Made by a program: the position numbers and the translations under genes. From Ettlia oleoabundans (taxonomy: Eukaryota; Chlorophyta; Chlorophyceae; Chlamydomonadales), in assembly GCA_019693395.1 (NCBI GenBank), contig JAAMXP010000323.1:1-22796 (forward strand): a stretch of 22,796 nucleotides of DNA, given 5' to 3'. Shown here piece after piece: positions 8,401 to 19,100 of the stretch (positions within the stretch are counted from its first letter, which is position 1; every line of letters begins with the position of its first letter). A model generated the notes under the pieces. The model was not told the origin of the DNA, did no database searches, and saw only the letters and a program-made list of their open reading frames with translations.

Positions 8401-11400
8401 CGCCATGTCCCTTGGGCCTGATTGCACTGCGGCAGCCTGCTGGTGCTGCCTTTTTTGCTGCTGCTCGTCCTCCTGCTTTCTGCCCGACGGCAACTCTGGC
8501 CCGCCAGCAGTAACATGTTGTGCGACCGCTGGAAAAGGAAGCAGCTGAATAGGGCCAGCATCGGTGCGCTGCTGCTTGCCAGGCAGCACTTGCTGGCGCC
8601 CACTTGAAACGGCCTCAACTGCGGGAGAGCGCTCCCGCTTTCGCCGCGGTTCCTCTTCTCGCCTACGCTGCTGAAGACGCTGATGCTGCTCTTCGCCACG
8701 CCGCTCCTCCAGCCGCCTCTGCTCCGCCGTACGGTGTCGCTGCTTTTGATGCTCCTCCTGCTCCAAGCGGCGCTGCTCCTCATCCAGCCGGCGCTGCTGC
8801 TCCTGATAGCGCCGCCGACGTTCCTCTCCCTCCTGCTGCTGCTTGCGCTGCGCCTCCTCGTGGCGGCGGCGCAGCCGTTCCTCCGCCTCTTGCCGCTGCT
8901 GTTTGTCCGATCCCTCGCGCCGCAGCCGCTCCACCCGCTCCCGCTGCCACTCCTTTTCTCGCTCACGCTCCGCAGCTTCCCTGAACCAGCAGCACAGGGT
9001 TCCTCAGAAATTGTCAAGCAATAGCATTAGCTTGAACTCGTTCAAGGCCAGAATGGAATTGGGGGATGCCTGGGAATCAGACAAAATGCCGGGAAAACAG
9101 CATATATAAACAGCATAGCCGAGTGTGGAAGGACTCAATGCACTGCCTCCATATTGGCTCGCAGTGCAGCAACAACCCACCTGCGCAGATCCCTGCTACG
9201 ACTGTCCTCATGGCACACAACGCCACGTTCCTTATCCCTTCCACTTTCCTGCCGTTCCCGGGAACGATCCTTGTCTCGCCTGCAGTGTAACAACATGCAG
9301 GCAGCCTTGGCTCAGAAAATCCAGCAGCAAACATGCAGGCTGCACCTATCAGATGATTTGACAGGACACGGAGCCTCCTCCATTTTACCCGCAATGCACA
9401 CTCGACAGATGTGGCACCAGCCCACAGCACAGCAGCAGCGGCACCTGCTCTTCTTGTCCTTGCCCTTGCGGCGTTTCTTGCTCCGCTCCCTGCTCCTGCT
9501 CTTGTACCTATGGTGCCTGTCTTGCTGCTCCTCGTCTGCGTGTGTGGCCATTACAAACAGCACAGCCATGATCGAACCATGATAGAATGCTGGAGGAGAA
9601 CGTTTTTACTGCGCACGCCAGGATAGGAGGCATGGTACTCTTGAGAGTTATCCACCTACAGCCCAGCACAGCTATCAGCTGAGCAGTTCTTGCAGCGTAG
9701 ACCTGCACACATACTCACGCACCTGTGTCCTTGTCACCTCCCATCTCCCAGCGCTCGCCAGGGTCAGCGCCGCGGTTGCGCTGATGCCGAGGCGGCGAGT
9801 CTGCTGCACCATCGGTTTGCGGGATGGTTGGCCCCAGCCCCAGCTGCAACCCCAGGTCTCCGTACAGCTCGTCACCAACATCATCACCATCAGCAGCATC
9901 AGCGGCAGCAGAAATGACGTTCAAGCTACTGCCTGCCACATGCGGTTGCACCACAGGCATATCTACCGCCTGGGGAGCGGCATGGAGTTGCAAGCATACC
10001 GTAGGCTGCTGTTGCTGCTCTGCAGGCCGCAAGTCGGTATATACATTGCCGCCAAACTCTTCTGCCTCCAAGGCTGCTGCACCAGCTGTTGCCGGTATGC
10101 TGCTCCCACTCTGCTGCTGGTGCATGTCTGCAGGTTGCTGACTCATGGCGGCAACAGTGGATGCAGCAGCAGCTGTGGAAGGCAGGGAGTGCTCGCCTGC
10201 CTGGTGTTCCGCTAGCGCCGCTGTTTCCTCCTGCTGCTCCTGCTCATCCGGCATGTCATTATCAAAGGCTGCAAGTGACGCACCGGATGCACAGGGCATC
10301 AGCATGTGTGAATGTCAACATTTAGGTTCTTACGCTGCACCTGCCACTTGTCAGTACACACCAGGAGCGCAACAAGCCCTCGGGAGGCAGCAGTTGTCAC
10401 ACCTGCAAAGTCACCATCGCTATCACTGGCAGCGTACAGCAGCTCCTCCTCCCGCCGTTGCTGCGCCACATCCTGCTGCCAGTGCTGGATGAGCAGGTCA
10501 TGCTGACCCGCTGTCTGCTTCCGCTCACTATACGCGTCCTCGTCTTCCTCCGACTGCGTTGCATACAGATGCTGCTCGACCCCTGACCGTGCTTCTGCCT
10601 CATCCGCTCCATCCAGCTGGTCATCCACAGCAGCCTTACCATCTGTTCCACCAACAGGTGCTGCTGCCAGATGCGCACCAAACGCTGCAGCATTCGCTGC
10701 CACTCCTGCTGGAACTTGTTGCTGCCTGCGCTGAGACTGCCAGACAATGCCATGCGTCGGCCTCCGTAGGCCAAGCAGCGATGCAGAGCCTTGGGTGCCG
10801 CAGAACCAAGCAATGAGCAGGCAGGCAGTTGTGGAGTACCGCACAAAGGAGGCTGGCGCCTGCACACATGGTGTCAAGGCATTGAGAATTTAAATGCGAT
10901 GTGGGTTCTTTCAGAACATGTCAGGCACAATTTCAACTCAGCCAGGTCGACCCGCCCATTCCACGCTGCTTTGGCCCATTCCCACTACTCCCGCATAGAG
11001 AAGTGGAGTTCAGGATAAAAGCCAAAGTAAACTCCATCGACCCCGCATGCATCTGTTTCCTCTCAGCACTGTCTCCCCGGGAAGTGCGTGTGCATGAATT
11101 TTTTGGAGGGCGGGGGGGCGGCGGGGGCGCGGGGGGCTACTGCACGAGGAGTCGACTGCCGGCTGAAACGCTGCAGGGCGTGCGGGTGACTCGGCCCTAT
11201 TAGCCCATGAGCCCTCCTGGCACTCACCCCTGGCATAGTCAGCACGTCGTCCAGCAGGACCACCCCCCAGCGAGACACCATGCGCTGCGCACCCTGGCTG
11301 CAGCTGCATAGGAGCACTGCAGCCGCTAAACCAGCCATGCTGCATCGCACGGATGCGTTGGTGCGACACGCTGCGCCCGCCCCCAGCATGCCGCACCAGC

Positions 11401-12641
11401 CCAGCACCAGGTCCGCCGCTGCATCCAGCAACGCCTCAGTGTCAGCCACAGCTCCAACAGGGCACTCCACGGCGGCAGCCATGGTGCCCAGCTGATCCCC
11501 CCCCTCTGCTGCCGCTTCTGGCTCTTCCCCATCAACCCCAAACTTTTGCTGCCCTGCTTGTTGCTGCGCCTGCTGCGGTTCCACTTGCTGCTGGTGCCCT
11601 GGTTGCTGTGGCAGCACCTGCTCGTGCTGTAGTGGAGCATTTACCAGTGTAATGGGTTCACGCCCAAAGCTGCCTGCCCCAAGCTGAGCACATATCACGT
11701 CAGCCAAGGCCGCGGCAGCCTTGAATGCCACAGTTGGAGGTGGATTGAGTGCCATGAGGCGCTCAGAGGTGCCCACCATGTCCCAGTATGCCACCAGCTG
11801 CTGCAGCACGGCAGCAACATGTGTCTGCATTGGCACATCCTCAAAGCATGTGGAAATCCCAGAAGCTGGTGCCCGTTGCTGCTCTTGCTGCTGCTGCTGT
11901 AGCCAATGAAGCGCATCCCGCAGTGACAGGCGCTGCTGGGGCAAAGGTGGCGCCGCAGCTGCCAGGGCCAGTGGGTGGCCATAAAGCGAGAGTGGCAGCG
12001 TCTGGTACCAGCCGCGCAGCATGACACGTGCGGTCACACATTGCTGCAGTGCTCGAGCAGCGGGGAGAAGGGGGTTGTGTAGTGAGTGCATGCCTGCATG
12101 CTGCAGGCCCGCAGCAGCCCGGGTTGCTATGTCGGATATAACAAGGGAGCATGTGGCAGCAGTGTCGGAAGACTTGGCAGCACAGGGCCAGCGCTAGACG
12201 CCCAAGCAGCCACCAATGATGTGAACTGGTGTGGGGCAGTGACTCACCTGCAGCTCCACCATTTTGGTGCCACTCTGCGGCTGCTCAAAGCCAGGGCATA
12301 GCTGCAGGTAGCGTGCTGATGCAGGCGCCCCAGCATCCTGGGCAAACAACAGCAGTTGTGTATGCTGCTGTGTTGCCGCGCTCGACGGCACGGCACCCAC
12401 GCCCAGGCGGGTAAGGACCACCGGCGCCGGGAAGGAAATCTGCGGTTCAAGACGGGGCGGCGTGAATCACTCAGCATAATCAGGTGCACTGTCGCGAGCA
12501 CGGGACACTAAGTAGCGGACGAACCATCACCGGGAAGTAACTCGGGCTGCTGACCTCAGTCACATGGTGATCAAAAGTTCCATGTGTGATAATCTTCCTT
12601 AACAGCGGTAAGTGCTGCTCCTGAGCGGCTGCAGCCAACAT
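1585..12641 (-). CDS. VIR: VIRILIZER, m6A methyltransferase complex scaffold
   Basis: Large scaffold subunit of the nuclear MTA/MTB-WTAP-type m6A writer complex. It binds the other subunits and directs methylation of mRNA; it is not itself the catalyst. The model is read by eye, about 25 exons and 2,380 aa (Arabidopsis VIR about 2,140, human VIRMA about 1,810). Exons: 12641-12555, 12439-12248, 12043-11228, 10859-10403, 10268-9723, 9535-9445, 8980-8343, 8169-6762, 6646-6457, 6343-6228, 6043-5812, about 5788-5738, 5649-5578, 5428-5342, 5273-5069, 4915-4809, 4623-about 4425, 4332-4232, 4075-about 4010, about 3921-3768, 3691-3541, 3377-3266, 3043-2969, 2831-2685, 2439-1585. Reading phases agree at nearly every junction. 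The start is the first ATG after an in-frame TGA. Identification rests on the N-terminal domain (THGTFDHHVTE, FPAPVV, MLRGWYQTLPLSLYG), ARM-like repeats and the C-terminal helical motif. Weak points are the joins at 5812/5788/5738 and 4010-3691. Confidence 0.85.
4182..4228. repeat. AGCAC/AGCAT pentamer-like repeat in VIR intron
   Basis: Degenerate runs of CAGCA, TAGCA and CAGCG units lie in the VIR intron just inside the donor at 4231-4230. On the transcribed strand they read as TGCTGTG repeats. A simple-sequence expansion with no known role. Confidence 0.5.
4232..8169 (-). other. VIR: VIR central ARM-like repeat region, exons 8-18
   Basis: Exon 8 alone is 469 codons of leucine/alanine helices. 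Its LLDAICNRRLLPLLAAVLHV aligns by eye with plant VIR LLKERGFLPLSAALLSM. Further on, AEMFATACLLGDLLPTEWP aligns with plant ETCSFLCILSDILPEEGVW and human LILLSELLPLPLP, in the same order in the protein. Exons 9-11 and 13-18 are short and phase-matched. Exon 12 is problematic: good coding sequence (LAGDAYALAEDLLCGLPARL) lies in a different frame from the end of exon 11. The exon 17 donor is either T|GTAGCC (4425) or C|GTACCC (4419). Confidence 0.75.
8343..10859 (-). other. VIR: VIR exons 4-7: large low-complexity insertion
   Basis: Exon 4 opens with a helix that could continue the ARM block (STTACLLIAWFCGTQGSAS). From there to the start of exon 8, about 540 residues have no counterpart that I recall in plant or animal VIR at this place. 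In order: acidic patches (QSEEDEDAYSE, SDSDGD), an A/Q/acidic exon 5 carrying VYTDL and LYGDLGL, a short basic exon 6 (RYKSRSRERSKKRRKGKDKK) and a 212-codon exon 7 rich in R, E and Q, predicted coiled coil (repeated RRLEEQ-like units). All joins agree in phase (1, 1, 2, 1), with acceptors GCAG and mostly CAG|GT donors. This argues that it is genuinely one transcript with the flanking ARM exons. Human VIRMA also has an acidic low-complexity region, but placed directly after the N-domain. Confidence 0.65.
11228..12043 (-). other. VIR: VIR exon 3: end of N-domain and first ARM-like block
   Basis: 272 codons, phase 0 at both ends, acceptor CTGCAG|CAA and donor GGG|GTGAGTG. After MLRGWYQTLPLSLYG comes a Q-rich linker, then helices such as MQTHVAAVLQQLVAYWDMVG and LAAAVLLCSCSQGAQRMVS. 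The latter aligns by eye with the plant VIR segment LSLAFLLCSGREGCLQFV. A second Q-rich linker (QQPGHQQQVEPQQAQQQAGQ) interrupts the block. Confidence 0.75.
12248..12641 (-). other. VIR: VIR N-terminal domain, exons 1-2
   Basis: Exon 1 (29 codons) supplies ITHGTFDHHVTE and exon 2 (64 codons) supplies ISFPAPVVLTRLGVGAVP and LLLFAQDAGAPASARYLQL. These align in order with the family's opening block: a TF-H segment, then V-F-P-V, then a segment ending in LVLRGWY in animals or LVVRGSY in plants. Exon 3 completes it with MLRGWYQTLPLSLYG. The exon 1 donor is GAG|GTCAGC, not the strongest consensus, so this first junction is less sure than the exon 2 donor CAG|GTGAGT. All joins are phase 0. Confidence 0.8.
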
Positions 12642-13119
12642 TGGCGCTCCGCTATTTCTGAACTGCCTAGATATTCATTCTCGGCCGTGGCTTGAAATTA
12701 CAGAAATTTGGTGCCCGACCCAAGCTTGTGCGCTTTGTACAACAAGAAAGCCCTGTTACAAGCTGGCAAAGGCCACGTGGCAGGAATAAGCGCACGTTTA
12801 CTGACTCTAGAAGTTGCAACGTGCAACCCTGAGCATTGACAAGGCCTTTCCCTGAAGTTAAGATCGGAGGCACCGTCTGATCAACGCTTTGCCAACCAAG
12901 AGAACAGCGCTGGACGACTCGGAAGGCATTTAGGAACCCTCACACGGGCCCCCTGAAGGGCAGCAGGGCGCTACCCGCTCCAAGGAGCAGGGTGTGGACC
13001 CTCTGGTTGGGACCACTGTCGTAGCTGGCAGAGCGACCCACCACTGCTGGACGGCTGTTCGCCCTCGCAGTTGACCCCTACAGGCCCGCCAGACCCCAAG
13101 CTCTACTTGTGTGGCAAAC
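12642..13119. promoter_or_regulatory. Divergent promoter region between VIR and UPL6
   Basis: 478 bases separate the two start codons, which point away from each other, so both promoters and 5' UTRs must fit here. A palindrome GCCACGTGGC at 12772-12781 contains a CACGTG G-box core (12774-12779), a typical bZIP or bHLH target in the green lineage (established knowledge). No convincing TATA box was seen. Open frames in this stretch have no domain features. Confidence 0.6.
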
Positions 13120-16100
13120 ATGGCGCTGCGCAGTTTCGGGGGTGAGTTCCGCAAGGAGCAGCGCGTGAGTCTGGCGGGACGCAGCCGCGGCGAGGAGACG
13201 AGGGAGCAGGTTCTGGAGCGCACACGGCGGCAGCGCGAGCAGCGGCGGCAGGGAAAACTGGAGCACAAGAGCGCCACCATCATACAGGCATGTACATCAA
13301 ATGCCATCTTGCCATGCTTTTGAGGCTAACAGAGCAGGTGCTGCCTGCGAGTATAGTGCGTTGGTTGGAGGCTTCACCCGCATTTTGCTATGCACCAGAA
13401 GTGTTGTATGAGGGCTCCCTTGGCCTGCTTTGCTCTCCCACCCTCAATTATCAGGCTGCTTGGAGGGGATGGTGCGCAAGATGTCGCAGCCGCGCAGAGT
13501 TGCGGCAAACGTGGTTGGCTCGCTATGGCAGCCAAGTAGAACGTGCCTGCAGGTAAGGGAGGCCAGGCCAGTTGCTGCTGTCCGTCAGGATGCCGCTGTG
13601 TGTAGCTATGTGCCATCAGCAAAAGCGTTGCTCAACAGGGCCATTTCACCCAGGATGCTGACCTGTTTCTTGTTCCTGTGCAGGTCTGACTTGTCGCCTG
13701 GCGCGGGCTTCCTGCGCCACCTGTGCTACTTTGCTGATGCTGGTGACCCTGCAGACGTGCAACTGCTGGCGTCAGCCTGTCGTCTGGTGCTGACCTCCTG
13801 CCAAGCATTAGAGGAAGAGCATGGGGCAACAGCAGGATGTGCAGGGGACACGAGGGCAGTCAACCTGGCAAGCAACAACCCTCACCTGCTGTTATGCATG
13901 CACGCCGCAGCTGGCAAGCAGATAGCGGGCGCCATTCTGCATCAGTCGCGGAGGTTAGTGGTTCTATGTCTGACGGCTCTCATCAAGCATGCTTCACGGT
14001 TCGCCACGGACCTGCAGCAGCCGCGGACTGGCCTGGCAGCCGCAGCGTCACATAGCAGCCTGGTGCCTTCTCTGCTGGAGGTGGTGCTGCTACTTACGGC
14101 AACTGAGAGCTGGCAGGCAGCGCTGGGCACAGCCGCAGCGGAGGCTACTGCGCAGATCCTGGCAGCTGCAGTTGAAGGTGGACTGATTGGGCAGCTGTCT
14201 GACATTGTGATGGCAGCTTGCCCCGATGTGGAGGATGCAGAGGGAGCGGGAGGGATGCGACAGAGGCAAGCTGTGCCTTGCGGCGAGGCGCTGGTCACCG
14301 CCCTGACGGTGCGCCTTATGAGCCAGCAGCAGGCGGTGACACGGCGCTGGCGGCCCCGTGCAATGCACTTGGTGGTTGGGACAGTAGAGAGGCAGCTCTC
14401 GCTGCTGCTCTGCCTGCCTTTGCTGTTGCAGCGCTTGCCCACGCTGAGGCCTGTGGCAGGACGGCTGTGGCGACAGAGTGTGGCCTCGCTACATGAGCTG
14501 CCTGCCTCCGATCTAGCGACATGGCTGCAATATCGTTACGGTGGAACTAACAGCGGTGCGGCAGGGGTTGCAGCAGCAGCTCTGCTGGGCAACCTGGTTG
14601 GGGGCGCTGCAGCGACTCTCCAGGCGCAGGAACCACACCAACTTGCGGCAACACGGCAGTCAGCACTGCAATTTGCTAAGCTGGCCTCCACGCTGCTGGA
14701 GCTGCTGCCATATCAGCCCTTCTTTTCTCATTTTGGCGAAGATGGAGGCAGCAAGGGCAGCAGCAGCAGGTGGTCTGCATCTGAGGACGAGGATGAGGAC
14801 CAGATGGGGGCATTGCTGGCAGCCAGGAAAAGCAAGCTGCCCTGGGACCCTGAGCAGCTGCCAAGCCGTTGGCTGGTAGCGCAGCTGCGTCTGTTGTGTG
14901 ATGGCACGCTACTGCAGCCCTTGGTGCGCGCCATACTGCCAACTGCTAGCGCAAAGCAGGGCCAGCCGCCAGCTCAGCTGCAACAGACAGCGTTGGATGT
15001 GCGACAACTGTGTCACTTGCTGCAGCAGTTGATGGCGCTCCCTGGGCAACGTCAGCGCGTGCTGGTCATGCTGGCCTTTAGGGCTGAGCTGGTGCAGCGC
15101 CTGTGGTTCACCTATCTACGACCCGCGCAGGCGGCACCAGGTGAGGGGTGCGTGTGCACCACAGGCCAAGATGCCTGTAGAAGCACGCTGCCTGCATGGC
15201 GAGCAGGCAAACATCAGTTGACTTGCTGCAATGGTTACCCGGCCCTCCCGTGTCCCCACTGTCCCCGCTGCAGGCGAGGGGTGGGTGCCATCAGTCGATG
15301 CTGCATGTGACCCAGGCTGGATGCTGCCTCTCACCCTCTTCTGCCTGACATACTCAACCTTCATCATCACAGGTTGGTGCGACATGAAAGCCTGAGCGGG
15401 CTGAACTCAGCCATGGATGCCTGCTAAGGCAGGGTTTGCCAGCAGCCGTGTTTGCCGGCGCCCTGCCTTCCAAACGCTCAAGAACCTGCTGTTCTCAGTG
15501 GCATTGCCATGGTGTGTTGCTTGCTTGCCTTGAGCACACTGCATGCCCCAAGCCCCACCAAGCAGGCCTTCCCCACCCTGCGCCCTGACCACCCAACACC
15601 CCAACCCCAACCACATGCAGCGGGTGACGATGAGCTGTACCAAGCGCAGCGCCCCATCCCACTGTCAGAGTTGCACAATGAACGTGGCGGAGGCGTGCTG
15701 GCGTTGCTGAAGATGGCACTCTGGCACGCTCTGTGGGTGGAGGCACCACCCTCGCCAGGTTGCTGCTCCCGCTTGGCGCAACCACGACTCATATGTGCGG
15801 GGCGTGCCAGTTGGCGTTGAGCATTGCATTGCAGCACTGTTCCTATGCGACATGTTGTGGCCAGGTTCCTCTCCCTTGTCAGTTGCAGGTGGCTGGGCGG
15901 CAGAGGCTTCAACGCTGCGTTTACAGCTAAAGCAAGGGGCAGGTGGGTTGCGAAAGCTGATCGCCTGAAGGGGATGATACAGCACAAGCTGCTTGCGACG
16001 ACTGGCTATTTGGAGGCATGCCTGCCTGCTTTTTGAACGGCAAGTGCCAAGGCTGCACGCAGGGAAGCTGATGGGACAGCTGTACGACCGCAACTCTCGG

Positions 16101-19100
16101 CGTGCTTTTGCCCCTGTGGAGGCGTTTCAAGCAGACGCGCTACCAGCGGAGCGTTTCCAGTCGGAGGTGCAGGTGGGCAGCTCTGCTGCTGGTGTAGGTG
16201 GTGGGGCCACAGGTTGACGGTGCTGGGCAGCCACCGTGCAGGTACTCTGGATCAGCAGGTTGTGTTGACGCCGCAACATAGCAGTAGCAGGCTTTGGGCT
16301 CTGCATCACCCAGCCGCAGCGGCACAGCTGCCACTGCCTCAGCGCTTGGGATGCTTGTGGCGCCACCGCAGGCAACCGCTACTGCTCTGGTATCTGTCAG
16401 CAGCTGTTGCGCTGGCGCTGGATTGGATGCTGCTGCTGGTCTGCTGCAGTTTTACATTCGGCTTGGCCATAGGAAGGCGCGGATACACGGCAACCTCATT
16501 GCTGGTTGTGTCAGACACCTCCTCTGCATGTGGCTTCTGCTCGCCCCGCTGCATGCAGGCTGGCACTTCCGCGGGTCGGCATTTGAGCGATGTGGGGAGC
16601 GGGCGGGCTTGGAGCCTGTTGTCTCATGCCCCGTTCTTAGTTCCCTTCCACGAACGTGCCAAACTGTTCCAGATGCTGGTGGCTCAGGTAGGTTTCAGAA
16701 AAGCTTACCACCACCCTTACCCCTCCAACCCCCACATCCACCCCCACATGCGTGCAGGCAGGCACGCACGCATGCAGATCTTGACCAAAAAGCAAATAAC
16801 ACAAAAATGCAGATACTCACACACACATGCATAAACACACATGCTGAACCAGGACGGCTGCTGCTTGCAACCTTGTCCAGCTTGAAATTTAGTGGTGTGC
16901 TTCGTACGACATTGTATATATTAGGAGGTTGTGGCGGGCAATAGCGTGGCTGGCGAGTTATGCCCACCTTGCGTCATCTGCATTGTGTGGTGTGAGGTGT
17001 AGGAGCGTTCGCTGTACCGAGACATGGAGGTGGCACACTCGCTGGCTCACGAGTTTGGGGTTGGCAATCAGTTCCTGGCCATCAGGCGAACACAGGTAAC
17101 ATGGCACACCATGGGCGTGTAGGCAGGAGTGGTGACAGCCAGTGCGGTGGGGTGCTTTCGGCCTGATCACATTGTAGCATGTTGTAGAAGGCAATTTCAG
17201 TGCCAGCCAGCTGTGCAATTGTTGGGTTGCCAGTTGAAGGCGCTGCTGCACCCTCGCAATTCCAACCATGCTGCTTGTGCAGGTGCTGCAAGATGCGTTT
17301 GAAAGGCTAAATAATTTGGGAAATGCACTGCATGGGCGTATCCGTATCCAGGCAAGTGTTGCGCGGCCTTGCATGCCCTCACCCGATTTTGGTTCCCCTG
17401 ACCAGTAACTAACAGCTCACCTCAAGCCCTTTTCGTGCACATCATGAGTGCACATGCCTGTTCAACCCCTTAGTGCTGGATGCTTCATGTCTGGCGCAGT
17501 TTCAACCCCCCTGCAGTTCATTGACGCCCATGGTCTTGAGGAAGCGGGTGTGGATGGCGGCGGCATATTCAAGGAGTTTGTGGAGGTGGTGGTGAGGCAG
17601 GGCTTTGACCCTAATCTGGGGCTGTTCAAGGCGACCACAGACAACAGGCTGTACCCCAACCCACATGCACAGGTAGGTGGCTGTGGCAGAGCTTGCGTGG
17701 GGCGGCATCAAGGTGCATGCCAGGCCAAATCATGGTTTGTTTGTCTGGGATTGGGGCGGCGCTTTTGCACAGGTGCAGTGTTCACTGTGCGCACAGCACG
17801 GCCTTGCATTGTGCAGCTGCTAGTGGACAATGCGCTGAGACTGATCGAGTTCCTGGGCAGGATGCTGGGCAAGGCAATGTTTGAGGGTAAGTTGCAGGCG
17901 TTCACCGACAACTCAGAGCAGCCGCAGCACTGCCGGCTTAACCCTCTGCACAGCAGTGTTCCAGTTCTGCGCAAGTGTACTGCTACGACCTGCACGTTGC
18001 ATGTTGGGGTTTCTGGCAAATGACACTTGAGGTGCCTCAAGATTGTTTAGCTAACAGTGCATCAGTGTTGCTGGAGCACCACAACCAAACCACAACCACA
18101 ACCACAACCACATCAAATCACATTCACCACCCACCCGATGTATTCATACCCTGCAGGCATTCTTGTGGAACTGCCTCTTGCGCCCTTTTTCTTGAAGAAG
18201 TTTAGGGGGGCATATTGCGACATAAATGACCTTCCAACCCTCGATCCCGAGCTCTACCGGTAAGAGGCAGCTTGTGGAAGGGGGCACGGCAAGCTTGGTG
18301 GCAGGGGCGTGTGCTGGGGCATCAGTTGCGCATCTGCACATCTATCTCTGGCCGCCACGTGTGGCACCAAGCATTCAACCATGAGCAGGTGCAGCACTGT
18401 TGTACGTTTAGCTTGTCAAGCACGGTGCGGTTTCCTGGCTTGAAAACGTGGCTTCAGCGCTTCCATGCATTCCCCACGCATGAGTGGTCCTACGCCCCGT
18501 TCTGTAGCAACTTGGTGTTTTTAAAGCGGTATGAGGGTGATGTATCTGAGCTGGGCCTCACTTTCACCATCACAGACGATGTGCTCGGCACGGCACAGGA
18601 GGTGCGCATGCATATGTGAGGGGTTCGGGGCCTGCAGTGCGTGCTTTTTATATACTAGTGTTCTTGTGGTGAAAATAGAGACAGTATTATGTAGCCTGTA
18701 TAATACCATTTCTGCCAGTTCCATTCGTGTTCCGTGTGTGCTGCTGCCGTGTTTGCAGGTGGATCTGGCACCTGATGGGAGGGAGGTGGCGGTGACAGGT
18801 GACAACCGCCTGGCCTACATCCACCGCGTGGCCGACCACCGCCTCAACCGCCAGATCAGGCAGCCAGCGGCCGCCTTCCTGAGGCACGTGCAATGTCGCT
18901 GCCTGTCCACCCATAATGCGCTACCAATGCTGACTGCGGGCACCATTGCCGGCAGGGCAGGTTTGCATATGCACCCACAACCTCGACCTTACCTGCTGTG
19001 TGCAGCGGCCTGCACGAGCTTATCAAGCCCGGGTGGGTGCGCATGTTCAACGAGGAAGAGCTCCAGGTACGCTTGGGACTCTCAGGGAGGGGAAGAGCAA

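Noticed and set aside
8604..9024. Plus-strand alanine/proline-rich and leucine-rich frames
   Set aside because: Mirror images of the R/E/Q-rich coiled-coil exon 7 of VIR; composition-driven, with no start context or partner exons.
16214..16834. 206-codon plus-strand frame with hydrophobic segments, possible membrane protein
   Set aside because: It contains UPL6 exon 8 in its own frame and reads through flanking introns. The hydrophobic part is leucine-rich intron translation without a family match.
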